NCBI GenBank assembly: GCA_029215795.1
Contig: JARDYH010000003.1
Span: 264,277,562 to 264,341,561 of the forward strand
Source: Anniella stebbinsi
Taxonomy: Eukaryota > Chordata > Lepidosauria > Squamata > Anniellidae
Reading direction: 5' to 3'
Length of the DNA: 64,000 nucleotides
The translations under genes and the position numbers were made by a program. Below, in pieces: positions 20,170 to 30,521 of the stretch (positions are counted from its first letter, which is position 1; each line of letters opens with the position of its first letter). The notes below the pieces were generated by a model. That model was not told where the DNA came from, made no database searches, and worked only from the letters and a program-made list of their open reading frames with translations.

Positions 20170-20990
20170 AGATGTCATATACCATTGCAAGTCTATGGGG
20201 AAAAACACTGGGCCGGCTCCCTCCCTCCCCCCACTTGCGCTCCCTCCCCCTGCTCACGCTCCTTACCTGCTGCTGCTGCCACCGCTGCCACCGCTGGTCC
20301 ATAATACTGCAAAACAGCCTTTCCGGCTTGTTCCTCAGTACAGAGATGCGCCGAGTGACATCAACACTTGGCACATCTCTGTACTGAGAAACAGGCCAGA
20401 AAGCCTGTGTAACAGTACTACAGACCAACGGCGGCAGCGGGGAAGGCCGCAGGTAAGGAGCATGAGTGGGGGGAAGGGAGGGAGGGGTCCCCAGGGGTCC
20501 CCCTTACCTGCGGCCTTACCTGTGGCCTTCCCCGCTGCCAGCGCCAGTCTGTAGTACTGCTAAACAGGCTTTCTGGCCTGTTCCTCAGTACAGAGACATG
20601 CTGAGTGATGACATCATCACTCGGTGCATCTCTGTACTGAGGAACTGGCTGGAAAGACTGTTTAGCAATACTACGGACCAGAGGCAGTGGCGGTGGCAGG
20701 TAAGGAGCATGAGTGGGGGAGGGAGTGCAAGTGGGGGGAGGGAGTGCTGGCCCAATGCAAGTCTTTCACCAAAGACTTGCATTGGGGGAAAGCTTTCTCT
20801 CCCCCAATGCAAGCCTATGAGAAAAACACCTGAAATGGCGGTCTGTAATCAGATCGGAACTTCTGATATTTATGAGATATCGGATCCGATCAAATACGGG
20901 TACCCCCTGATATGATTGGAGACAATATTTTTAAAATTGGAAATTCCGATCCGATTCCGATTCTGAAATTTCTGGCGGTGCAGATCTGTA
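20170..20990. mobile_element. Modular palindrome element, AT-rich-ended variant
   Basis: Shares the architecture of the elements at 30522, 55866 and 60398. It holds two palindromic modules centred near 20357 and 20611, each with CATCTCTGTACTGAG arms around a GTGACATCA- or ATGACATCATCAC-like core. Modules are bordered by GCAGGTAAGGAGC and its inverse CTTACCTG. The CATTGCAAGTCTATGGGG box lies at the left, and an inverted copy of the box sits at 20755-20820. The right end has GATCGGA and CCGATCCGATT motifs and terminates near GCAGATCTGTA. No left terminus or target duplication is found. Confidence 0.7.
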
Positions 20991-20999
20991 ATATTTTCT

Positions 21000-21414
21000 A
21001 AGACACTGTTTCATTGGAATAGAATTGCAACCAAAAACCAGACTACCCTTCAATGCTTTAAACATTCCTTGCCTGCTATGGACTCTTTTCCTCCATTACA
21101 GCTATGTAAGGAAACCTGTCTAATAGGACACCAAGCCCACTTCCTGCCCAGCTGGTGGGAAGGAGGAGGAAAGATGCTGGCACGTGTGCAACATGAAGCT
21201 TGGTGGGGTAAGGCCTATAAAGGCAGCCCCCACTATTTACTTGGCCTCTTTCGCTTTCCGGCTCCTACCCTCGCTCCCTTTAGCCAGTACGGGATTAGCT
21301 GGTCGCTTCCTTTGGAAGGGCCAAGTAGGAATTTTACCTGCCATAGATAGGCTTTTTTTTGTACAGGTTTTTCACCTATGTCATACTGAATGTTTTTTTA
21401 AGGGTAAATAAGGG
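21000..21414. other. No recognised feature
   Basis: Unique sequence before a LINE fragment. Two overlapping plus frames lack any family motif. Confidence 0.35.
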
Positions 21415-22025
21415 TTGGAAGACCTAAAGATGGTAGTGCACACACTGATAACTTCGAGGCTCGACTTCTGCAATGCGCTGTACATAGGGCTACCTTTGTA
21501 CCTAGTCCAGAAACTTCAAATAGTTCAAAATATGGCAGCCAGGTTGGTCACTGGTACACCTAGGGGTGACCATATTACGCCAGCTTTAAAATCACTGCCA
21601 GTTTGTTTCTGGGCAAAGTATAAAGTGTTGGTTATTACCTTTAAAGCCCTACATGGTTTGGGTCCAGGTTACCTGCGGGATCGCCTTCTCCCGTACAATC
21701 CGCCCCGCAAGCTCAGGTCCTCTGGGAAGAATTTGCTACAGTCAGCCAAAACTAGGCTGACAATCGTTACCTAGAGGACCTTCTCTGCTGTGGAACAGCC
21801 TGCTGGAAGAGATTCGTCAAATTAACAATCTTTTTTACTTTAAGAAAGCCATAAAGACTGATCTCTTCTGGCAGGCTTACCTAGCTGAATTTCAAGCGTT
21901 TTATTGGTATTTTAATAATGCATTAGTTTTATATATTTTTAATCAGTTTTATGTATTTCTATTTGATGTTTTTCCCTGCCTCGATCCAGAGGGAGAGGCA
22001 GGTAATAAATAAATAAATATTTTTT
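21415..22025 (+). mobile_element. L2-like LINE type B, 5'-truncated
   Basis: Begins inside the RT C-terminal region (open for 119 codons, 21415-21774), with RLDFCNALYIGLPLYLV, AARLVTGTPRGD and ALHGLGPGYLRD. A TAG then replaces a sense codon in the ACCTAGAGG block, and small deletions follow. The 3' UTR with CCTGCCTCGATCC...AGAGGCAGG and an (AAAT)n tail is present. The upstream sequence is unrelated, so truncation is at 21415. Confidence 0.88.
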
Positions 22026-22844
22026 TTTATCATTATTGTTTGATTGGAATGGGCAGGGCTGTGCAGAAAATTTAGGGTATTAAAATAGGTTTGGTGAGCA
22101 CTCAGTGGCACCTTTACAGTGATTGGCACTTTTGGAGGCCTGGTCCTCAGGGGCTGTGCGGCTCTTGGGTCAGGATATGGCTTGCTTTTAGGGACCTTCC
22201 TGTCTCACCTACTTGGAGCTGTGTGGCATCGGGTAGAGGTGACAAAGGTTGTCTCTCCCACCCCCACTTATATAAGTGTAGCTTAAGAAAGGGGATGAGT
22301 TTACCCAACTCCTGAGTTTGGCAGAGTATCTCGCCCATAAGACAGGCTAGTGGCCTGTAGAAAGGTTAATAGATTCCTGCACTTTCACATGCAGATCCAG
22401 TATGGGATGAATGACCCACGTTAAATAAAGATGTCCCAGTTTATCCCAAGCTCTGGTGTCTTGTGTCTTTATTTACTTGGTTCCTTCTCCACTCACAACA
22501 GGGGATCCAGCTCAAATCACACCTCTTTTCCCTGAGTTCCTATGAAGGGCAAAGTTTTGAACATCCAACTCTCAGTAGGGATGGATGGACTCACCTCCAC
22601 CTGTTCTCGCTGGGTGCTTGCCAAGCTGCTGCACATGCCTGCCCACTAGCCAGACAGGATGAGCTGCTGGAGTCCCTGGTGAGCATCCAGCAAGGGCTAC
22701 AGCATTGCCCACCCACGTAGTGAGTTACTATTTGGTGTAGAAATGGCGGCTCGGGTTTTCTGGGTATGTAATATTGCATAAACTGTGGCCATGAAGGGGC
22801 CATTTATGCAACATTGAAGGTGTTAATGGTCACACAACCCGCTG
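22026..22844. other. No recognised feature
   Basis: 22060-22500 contains AATAAAGATGTCCCAG and repeat-like CTTTATTTACTTGGTTCC, suggestive of an LTR end (AATAAA near 22423, then TGTCTTTATT), but no partner or TG/CA boundary is clear. The rest is unique. Confidence 0.3.
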
Positions 22845-23060
22845 ACCCACACTTAGTGGTTGAGTATGGATTGTTGTGAAACTGTGGGTTCTTTGTTGAA
22901 CCATGGGTTATTGTGTTGTTCGAACCCAGGACTTTTTCCATAGGGTGGTTTGTTAACCATGCAGTGTGGCTTGTCAATCACCGTGAACAACCCAACAACA
23001 AACCATGGGTTCCCTAGGTGGCTTGTACAAGAGAAATAAGCCACACTGCATGGTCCGAGA
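22845..23060. repeat. Imperfect palindromic MITE-like repeat
   Basis: Contains ACCATGCAGTGTGGCTT and its inverse AAGCCACACTGCATGGT about 100 bp apart, with AACCATGGG-like motifs in both orientations. Boundaries are uncertain and no target duplication is scored. Confidence 0.5.
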
Positions 23061-23689
23061 GCTGATATCTGAAAGTAACAAATGATAAAGCAAGAAGCCT
23101 GGGGTGCCTGAAGACTCTTCTATGTGCCTCCAAGAGCCTTCTGCCTTGAAACAACTTTGCTTCTCTTGTTGATCACTCCCCAAATCGTTGTGATGTTGGG
23201 TTGCTTACCAAACGTCTGATTAAATCCAATAAGGGTTGCTGATGAAACATTATTGTGGGAGAAACTGAAAAGCTTGGAGACGGATGCCAGTTTATATCCT
23301 TATCTCATCCTCTGTCCTCCACCTCCATTCCAGACTTTATAGGCTGCTTCAGGACAGTTCTCTTTTTACAGTCTCCATGGTCAGTACTCCAGGCTAGTCC
23401 TTTTATTTTCAGGCACAGAATGGTTTTCCTCTACAAGCACGCAGAGCATGACTTTTTCCTCTGGAGGCTAATCTGATGGGAACTTCAGGTTAGGCACATG
23501 CCCTTTTTACTCTTCAAAGTTTGGCATGCCTCATGGGGGGAATGAAAACATTTCCTCATTCTTTGTGACATCTTCCTTTAGGTTCTAGACATATGAATGG
23601 ATCTCCCAGCACAACTGGAAGAATTTCTGACATTCTCTGTACACATCCCAGTCTTCCCAGTCAAAATATCAGTGTCTCCCCAGAATATT
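23061..23689. other. No recognised feature
   Basis: Unique sequence with no motif-bearing frame. Confidence 0.4.
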
Positions 23690-24030
23690 TATTGATTTGG
23701 TTTGATTTGAACCCTGGCTACCAAGAAGTGGCATGATTAAAGACAGGATTAAAACATTAATAAAACAAATACATTAAAAGTCAATTAAAAACATGACAAT
23801 AACAGAACTCAACCCCCAGCACCCAACCTAACAGGCCTGCTTACATGCCAAAGGCCTGCTGGAATAATAATAAAAAACCTTGTTTGCCTGCTGGTGGAAG
23901 AACAGGAGAGAGGGAGTCAACCAAGCTTCCTTTGCCAGTGAGTTTCAGAGCTTTGGGGCAACCACCAAGAAGGCATCGCCACCAAACCTGCCTCTCAAGT
24001 TGATAGTACTGAAAGAAAGGCCTCTCCTGA
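23690..24030 (-). mobile_element. Degenerate L2-like LINE 3' end
   Basis: In the minus orientation it keeps the region around GCCTTCTTGGTGGTTGCCCC, the equivalent of the LINE RFFSVVAP coding block, followed by a 3' UTR with TTTTAATGTATTTG and an A+T-rich tail. Strongly diverged; the type is not determinable. Confidence 0.55.
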
Positions 24031-24160
24031 AGATCTTAAGACCTGGCCAAGACTTGAAGATCTTAAGACTTTTTGAAGTCTTAAGATCTTAAGTCTTTGG
24101 CAAATCCTGAAGATGTTAAGACCTGGGACGGCCAGAAGATCTCAAGACCTGGGCAGGAAA
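24031..24160. repeat. GAAGATCTTAAGAC repeat cluster
   Basis: Five copies or near copies of GAAGATCTTAAGACCTGG in about 130 bp, some inverted. AAGACTTGAAGATCTTAAGA faces TCTTAAGATCTTAAG across a TTTTTGAAG turn, so a local hairpin can form. Confidence 0.75.
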
Positions 24161-24584
24161 GCACATTTTTAAAAAAATCTATATCCAGTGAGGTAGCATA
24201 ATAATGTCTCAGGATTTCTTGGAGTGGAGAGAATGATCAAAGTGCCCCCATTTCTTGAGTGCTTAAAACAACAACTACCTGTCCTAACCCTTTCTGAAAG
24301 GGTGCAAAGCTGTTCACATGAGGTGGGTATCAGGGGAAGCGGAAAGGTGTCCCTTTTTCTGATGCAGTTCAGACAATACTCCTTCATCCCAATCCAACAA
24401 AAATAGTTGACTACTGGTGGCAGAATGTGGAAGGGATGCACATATTTTCAGATACATAGGTTCTGTCTTTATCCTGCACTCTGATGAAGGCCAGCGAGAG
24501 GACTTCATTTTAAGTCAGTGATGTCATCAAATGGGCAATTCTGATGGGATATATAACATTGAGATGCCATCAGGTCAATTATTC
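24161..24584. other. No recognised feature
   Basis: Unique sequence before the LINE 3' tail. Open frames on both strands lack motifs. Confidence 0.35.
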
Positions 24585-25030
24585 AATATTTATTTATTTA
24601 TTTATTTATTTATTACATTTGTATACCACCCCACAGCCAAAGCTCCCTGGGCGGTTTACATAGGATTAAAAACAATTAAAAACAATATACAAAAATTTAA
24701 ACAGCAAAAACATACAACATACACACAATCTGTACATGTAAAACCACTTCAACACTCAAAAAGCTACAAAAACAAAACAAAACAAACCCAGGCTCCTCAG
24801 ATATTGCCAAATGCCTGAGAGAAGAGGAAAGTCTTGACCTGGCGCCGAAAAGATAACAATGTTGGTGCCAGGCGGGCCTCGTCGGGGAGATCGTTCCACA
24901 ATTGGGGAGCCACCACAGAGAAGGCCCTCTTGCTTGTTGCCAACCTCCGAGCTTCCCTCGGGGGAGGCACTCGGAGGAGGGCCTTAGATGTTGAACGTAG
25001 TGTTCCGATAGGTTCATGTCGGAAAAGGCG

Positions 25031-26656
25031 TTACATCAGGTATTGTGGTCCCAAGCCGTGTAAGGCTTTATAGGTTAAAACCAGCACCTTGAACTGGGCT
25101 CGGAAACATACAGGCAGCCAATGCAAGTGGGCCAGAGTAGGTCTTATATGTTCGAACCTATTGGTTCCAGTTATCAATCTGGCCACTGCATTTTGCACAA
25201 GCTGCAGCTTCCGAACCACCTTCAAAGGCAGCCCCACGTAGAGTGCATTGCAGTAATCTAACTTTGAGGTTACCAGAGCATGGACAACTGAAGCCAGGGT
25301 ATCCCTGTCCAGATAGGGACATAGCTGGGCCACCAACTGAAGTTGGTAGAAGGCACTCCATGCCACTGAGGCCACCTGTACCTCAAGTGACAGAGATGGT
25401 TCTAGGAGAACCCCCAAGCTACGAACCCGCTCCTTCAAGGGGAGTGCAACCCCATCCAAAACAGGTTGAACACCCTCCATCCGGTCAGCGGAACCACCCA
25501 CTAACACCATCTCAGTCTTGTCTGGATTGAGTTTCAGTTTATTAGCCCTCATCCAGTCCATTGTCGCAGCCAGGCACTGGTTCAGCACATCCACAGCCTC
25601 ACCTGATGAAGATGAAAAGGAGAAATAGAGCTGCGTGTCATCAGCGTACTGATGACAACGCACTCCAAAACTCCGGATGACTGCACTCAATGGTTTCATG
25701 TAGATGTTGAACAGCATGGGGGACAAAACTGACCCCTGAGGAACCCCATACTGGAGAATCCACGGGGCCGAGCAATGTGCCCCAAGCACCACCTTCTGGA
25801 GCCGACCCCCCAAGTAGGAGTGGAACCGCTGCAATGCAGTGCCTCCCACTCCCAACTCAGCCAGTCGTCCCAGAAGGATACCATGGTCGATGGTATCGAA
25901 AGCCGCTGAGAGATCAAGGAGAATCAACAGAGTCACACTCCCCCTGTCTTTCTCCCGACATAGGTCATCATACAGGGCGACCAAGGCTGTTTCCATACCA
26001 AAACCAGGCCTGAAACCCGGCTGAAATGGATCCAGATAATCAGCCTCATCCAAGAGTGCCTGGAGCTGGCTCACAAACACCCGCTCCAGGATCTTGCCCA
26101 GGAATGGAACATTTGCTACTGGCCTGTAGTTATTAAGATTTCCAGGGTCCAGGGAAGATTTCTTTAGGCGTGGTCTCACTGCCGCCTCTTTCAGGAGGCC
26201 TGGGACCACTCCCTCTTGCAAAGAGGCATTAATCACTTCCCTGGCCCAGCCAGTTGTCCCATCCCTGCTTGCTTTTATTAGCCAAGAGGGGCAAGGATCC
26301 AATATGGAAGTGGTTGCACGAACCTGTCCAAGCACCTTGTCAACATCCTCGAGCTGCACCAACTGAAACTCATCCAAGAAAACAGGACAAGCCTGTGCTC
26401 TGGATACCTGACTAGATTCACCTGCTATAACACTGGAGTCTAAGTCCTGACGGATGCCAGAGATTTTATTCTGGAAGTGCCCAGCAAATGTATTACAGCG
26501 GGCCTCAGATGGTTCTACCATGTCCTTGGGGCCAGCATGTAAAAGCCCCCGGACAACTCTGAAAAGCTCCGCTGGGCGGCAGGTTGATGATTGAATAGTG
26601 GCAGCAAAGTATTGTTTTTTTGCTGCCCTCACTGCCCCACAGCTTACCATAAGCAC
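25031..26656 (-). pseudogene. L2-like reverse transcriptase, longest frame
   Basis: 541-codon frame, the longest in the window. The linker (residues about 10-110, with AAKKQYFAATIQSS, RCNTFAGHFQNKI and DEFQLVQLEDV) is missing from the plus-strand copy. RT blocks follow: DLSAAFDTID (248-257), YGVPQGSVLSPML (303-315) and YADDTQLY (337-344). The C-terminal region ends at GLGPQYLM, where a G-to-T change turns the next GAA into TAA. The start codon is an artefact of a 5-bp deletion that separates this frame from the upstream frame at 26505-27281. All catalytic Asp residues of the palm are present. Confidence 0.92.
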
Positions 26657-27147
26657 TTACCAGTGTTTGATTGCATCCATCAGGAGTTCGTCTCCATCTG
26701 CCCTCAAGCCGTCTCCTGTTTTGTTTCATCACTCCCAGCTCCGGGGTATACCACGGAGCCGTTAGAGCTCTACACAGGAGAGGGCGCTCAGGAGCAATCG
26801 TGTCAACTGTCTGGGTCATTTCTGCATTCCACAGATCAACCAGGGTTTCGACAGGAGAGCCAGCCCTATCAGCCGGAAAACTCCCCAGAGCCCTCTGGAA
26901 ACCATCTGGATCCATTAGCCTCCGGGGGCGGACCATCTTAATGGGTCCCCCACCCTTGCAGAGGGGAAAAGCCGCTGTAAGTCTAAACCTCAGCAGGTGG
27001 TGATCTGACCATGATAGAGGGGTTGATGTAAAGTCCCCCACTTTCAGATCCCCATCTCCATGTCCAGTTGAAAAAACCAAGTCTAGAGTGTGCCCTGCTA
27101 CATGTGTTGGGCTGATGGTATGTTGGGACAGTCCCATGGTTGTCAAG
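26505..27147 (-). pseudogene. L2-like endonuclease end and linker
   Basis: The open frame here extends to 27281, but LINE homology begins only at 27147. It shows TMGLSQHTISPTHVAGHTLD, then STPLSWSDHHLLRF with the catalytic SDH, and the linker through SAYGKL. Then a 5-bp deletion shifts it out of frame with the RT. The first ~45 codons (27148-27281) come from unrelated flanking DNA and are not part of the element. Confidence 0.85.
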
Positions 27148-27344
27148 TCCCCTTTGGCTGGGAAATATGTTCTTTCAGACGAACAAAAGGGAATAGTGTC
27201 AGTGTAGTTACAGAGCACAAAGCAAGGGATAAGGATAGAATAAAAAATGTATAGAAAAAGTAGAAGGTTGGAGGTTTTCACTGGGGAAAAGAGAAGGTGA
27301 GGACAGGTCTGTGAGGTTTGGGGCTATTTATGAGCAGAGGATTA

Positions 27345-27400
27345 TTTATTTATTTCCTTATTGATTTATTGATTTATTTTTATTATTTATATACCACTTC
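27345..27400 (-). mobile_element. L2-like type A 3' stub
   Basis: (TTTA)n-like tract plus TTATATACCACTTCTTATTTG, a diverged type-A 3' end. Confidence 0.5.
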
Positions 27401-27429
27401 TTATTTGAAACAAATCAGCCGAAAGTGAA

Positions 27430-27614
27430 ACAAAAAAATTGAAAGTATTATTATTATTATTATTATTAGTTGAATTTTAAGAGTTTTATTGTTATTTTAA
27501 TAATGTATTAGTTTTATATGTTTTTAATCAGTTTTATGCATTTTATATTTGTATTTAATGTTGTTCCTCACCTTGATCCAGAGGGAGAGGTGGGTAAGAA
27601 ATATATTATTATTA
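27430..27614 (+). mobile_element. L2-like type B 3' UTR
   Basis: GTTGAATTTTAAGAGTTTTA through CACCTTGATCCAGAGGGAGA and GGTGGGTAAGAAATA, flanked by (ATT)n on both sides. Only the 3' UTR is present. Confidence 0.8.
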
Positions 27615-27740
27615 TTTACATTTATATACTGCCCCATAGCCGAAGCTGTCTAGGTGGTTTACAAAAATTAAAAACATTGAACATTTAAAAACCAATAGAC
27701 AAAATTTAAAACCATAAAAAGCATAAAAAAACAAACTTGG
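27615..27740 (-). mobile_element. L2-like type A 3' UTR
   Basis: ACATTTATATACTGCCCCAT, then AGCCGAAGCTGTCTAGG and A+T-rich 3' UTR. It lies back to back with the type-B tail at 27430. Confidence 0.8.
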
Positions 27741-28079
27741 ACTTGGATAATAAGGACATTATTTTTGACCCGAGTCCACCCAACCCTTTATCCTGAAAAC
27801 ACCAAAACTCCAGTAATTGGATGTCATTTCTAATGGCTTTCTAATTTCTCATATAAAGTATCTTTAGACACAAGGTTTCTAATTCGGGCATATTGAATGC
27901 CTGCATCAGAGGAGTTTCTGTGCTGTAAAATCTGGGAAAACGCCATTAGCCCTAATTCTTTTTAGCACATCTCCCCTTGCAAATGTAGTTTTGTTGAGGA
28001 AACAAACTGGTAGTTTAAGTGGTGGGGGGGGGGATGAAAGCAGATTAAACCTAGTTATTATAACATTTAGGAACTGACA
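27741..28079. other. No recognised feature
   Basis: Unique sequence; a short G run at 28024. Confidence 0.35.
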
Positions 28080-28290
28080 TTCTCACCAGACATGTGCATA
28101 TGTAGTAAAATCCTGTGTTGAATGACTTGCTGCAATTATCTGGTTGATCCACTTATCAGCTTACATTTTGCAGCGCATTAAAGCGTATTAGTACGCCATG
28201 GGCTCCTTATCTGGAATACATTTATTATTGTTCCCAATGATGTGTGAAATTAGCCCCTGTCAGATATTCTCTTCAGTATTTATGTATTGT
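28080..28290. other. Candidate conserved non-coding island
   Basis: Non-repetitive, with TTACATTTTGCAGCGCATTA and CATTTATTATTGTTCCCAAT runs. It is isolated among repeats and has no copy elsewhere here. The call rests on texture only. Confidence 0.3.
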
Positions 28291-28542
28291 TGCGGGGCAA
28301 GTTGGGGGAGGGAAGGATCAAAATATTGACAGCTGGAGTTTATAACCGTAACTTAGACTAGGCACCCAGTTCTTGCGCTCTCCTCTTTGAAGAGTGGCTT
28401 CAGTCTTATGTTATGCAAGGGGAACATGGATCCAAAGCTACAGTGCTCCATCTCCATGACCTCACATAACAGAGGGCACCATTTTTAACATATTCTTAAC
28501 GCAACCGCTTGATGCAAATGATTTCTGGGCTTTTGTTCTACT

Positions 28543-28578
28543 GCACTCGGTAGAAATATGTTTATTTCTACCGAGTGC
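28543..28578. repeat. Perfect 16-bp stem with TGTT loop
   Basis: GCACTCGGTAGAAATA, then TGTT, then TATTTCTACCGAGTGC, a perfect inverted repeat. It lies about 140 bp upstream of the CTGAAGAAGG motif at 28709. Confidence 0.9.
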
Positions 28579-28694
28579 ACACTCTGTAGAGGAGTCTGCA
28601 CGAATGTTAATGTCTGAAGAAAACAATTATAGACACACATATAAATTTAAAATGCAGGTGTCTTTCAATAAGGACATGGTATATATTTTATTCA

Positions 28695-28800
28695 TTGTTT
28701 ATAGCTCCTGAAGAAGGATCATATCCGAAACGTCAGGCTTTTAATACAACATATTAATGATACATGCTTACTAGCACCAGACTTTGTCTCCTTTCTTCTT
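28695..28800 (+). repeat. CTGAAGAAGG...GAAACGTC repeat motif
   Basis: CTCCTGAAGAAGGATCATAT followed by CCGAAACGTCAGGC, with the small stem GGATCATATCC. A related motif is inverted at 39340-39375. This motif recurs in many vertebrate repeats and I suspect a retroelement end, possibly Penelope-like, but nothing here proves it. Confidence 0.4.
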
Positions 28801-28953
28801 GCCAGCATTGGTGCTACTTCCCTCTCATAGGCAAAACTGTGCCATAGACTGATAACGTATTAACAAGGTTGGGGAACCTCTAGGTTTGCAGAAGTACAAT
28901 AAAAGAGCTTGTGTGAGTGGGGGCCCCTCTAAAAGGAACCTCCTGCTCATAAG

Positions 28954-29075
28954 AGCAGAAGAACATAAGAGCCGAAGAACATAAGAGCCCTGCTACATCA
29001 GCTCAAGGGTCCATCTAGTCCAGCATTCTGGCAAGCTGTTGATGGGGAAACCCACAAGCAGGACATGAGTGCAAC
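28954..29075 (-). mobile_element. CR1-like LINE 3' terminus
   Basis: Inverted GTTCTTATG-type end: AGAACATAAGAGCCCTGCTA, GGGTCCATCTAGTCCAGC, CCCACAAGCAGGAC. The first ~20 bp are duplicated in tandem (AGAGC(A/C)GAAGAACATA). Confidence 0.8.
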
Positions 29076-29580
29076 AGTGAGGACAGAGGATGTTTAGAAT
29101 TTACAGAACACTGAGAGCATCCCTACATCAAGGGGAAATCACGTTGCTTACCTGGGGCTTTGTGCTTCCAGCTTCTTTTGCACGATTGTTATGGGCTGCA
29201 TTACACATGTGGAACGAGGAGACCACATGGTTTGAATTGAATACCTCCCCTCCGCTCTCTTCTATTGAGACAGCACCATCTAGTGCTGGAAGTTCCCAAT
29301 CTTTTCTGGATATTACAACACTAAAAATGCTTCTTTTCGTAGTGGGATTTCCAGGGAATAACGCGGGAGATGTCCTGGTTATTGATGATGTCATATAAAA
29401 CTTCTGTGAGTAGCCAATCATGAGCATGCAACAAACCACTCAGCTCCAAGTGTCTGTTGGGAACAGGGGATTGAAAACTAGAAGGATCAGAATAGGAATG
29501 AAATATTCTGGCTGACTGGAACCCTGTACAGGAACACCCCTCCCTGCAACATTTTTATGCAGGTCCCTTTTGTTCTATAT
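29076..29580. other. No recognised feature
   Basis: Two overlapping ~100-codon frames on opposite strands (29090-29398 and 29128-29439) have no known motif. It may be an unrecognised repeat. Confidence 0.35.
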
Positions 29581-29581
29581 A

Positions 29582-29582
<1 letters not shown>

Positions 29583-29630
<48 letters not shown>

Positions 29631-30205
29631 TACATTTATATACCACCCCATAGTCGAAGCTCTCTGGGCGGTTTACAAAGATTAAAACATTGAACATTAA
29701 GAACAGATAAACAAAATTTTAAACCATAAAAAGCATAATAACAGATTACATATCATTGTTCTGGGGTCAGTTAAACCTCAACATATGCTGTTAAATGCTT
29801 GGGGGAAGAGAAAAGTCTTAACCGCGTGCCAAAAAGATAACAATGAGCTTATCTACACTACTGCTTTAAAACGGTTTATAACAGTTTTAAACTGGTTATT
29901 AACCAGTTTAAAACTGTTTTAAACTTTTTAAAGCAGTAGTGTAGGTAGGCTCACAGTTGGTGCCAGGTGGGCCTCGTCCGGGAGATCGTTCCACAGTTGG
30001 GAGGCCACCACTGAAAAGGCCCTCTCCCTTGTTGCCATCCTCTGAGGGCCTTAGATGTTGAGCATAGTGTACGGGTAGGTTCATGTCAGGAAAGGCATTC
30101 CATCACGCATTGTGGTACCAAGCTGTGTAAGGCTTTATAGGTTAAAACCAGCACCTTGAATCGGGCACAGAAATGTACAGGCAGCCAATGCAAGTAGGCC
30201 AGAGT
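29583..30205 (-). mobile_element. L2-like LINE type A, 3' end with insertion
   Basis: An (ATT)n tail, type-A 3' UTR (TACCACCCCATAGTCGAAGC) and the RT C-terminal coding region in minus orientation (TTGGTGCCAGGTGGGCCTCG, GGCAGCCAATGCAAGTAGGC). It is interrupted at 29845-29951 by a 107-bp palindrome and has a small deletion near 30040. Confidence 0.88.
29845..29951. mobile_element. 107-bp palindromic MITE
   Basis: Left GAGCTTATCTACACTACTGC pairs with right GCAGTAGTGTAGGTAGGCTC. The body TTTTAAACTGGTTATTAACC is self-complementary around GGTTATTAACC. It sits within a LINE, so insertion is proven by the interrupted homology (GATAACAAT | GTTGGTGCC). A related half end lies at 42380-42440. Confidence 0.82.
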
Positions 30206-30521
30206 GATCATTTGTTGCCTTTAATGTGCGACTTTCAGAGGAATCCCATAAGTTAGTTATCCTTTGTGTGAAGAAATGCTTCCCTTCCTTTGTGCTGCGC
30301 CCGCTGACTATTGGTTTCATTTGGGGACCTGAGGCCTAGTGTTTTCCAGAGCCATCACACTATTTCTCTCTCTTTGTTTTCTCAACACCGTTCATGATTT
30401 TGTTGACCTCTGCCATGTCCCATGTCAATTGCTACTGATGGAACTGCCCTGAGTGGAAGCGAAGCAGCTGCTATGGAAGAGCCTTGGTGTCATTTTCTCT
30501 TTCTCTTTCTTGGTTTTCCAG

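Larger units (their letters stand above)
24585..27147 (-). mobile_element. Long L2-like LINE type A, 5'-truncated
   Basis: The minus-strand copy runs from a (TTTA)n tail at 24585 to a truncation inside the endonuclease at 27147, where homology with 15034 stops (TGACAACCATGGGACTGTCC). It is closely similar to 13985-17290 and serves as a reference for that copy's deletions. It retains the LSWSDHH block, the linker and the full RT. It is broken by a 5-bp deletion near 26640, a nonsense change at 25031 and a 1-bp insertion just downstream. Confidence 0.93.

Noticed and set aside
22400..22480. LTR end with AATAAA
   Set aside because: No matching copy, no TG/CA borders and no target duplication could be identified.
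27148..27281. N-terminal extension of the minus-strand endonuclease frame, signal-peptide-like
   Set aside because: LINE homology stops at 27147; the hydrophobic start comes from unrelated flanking DNA.
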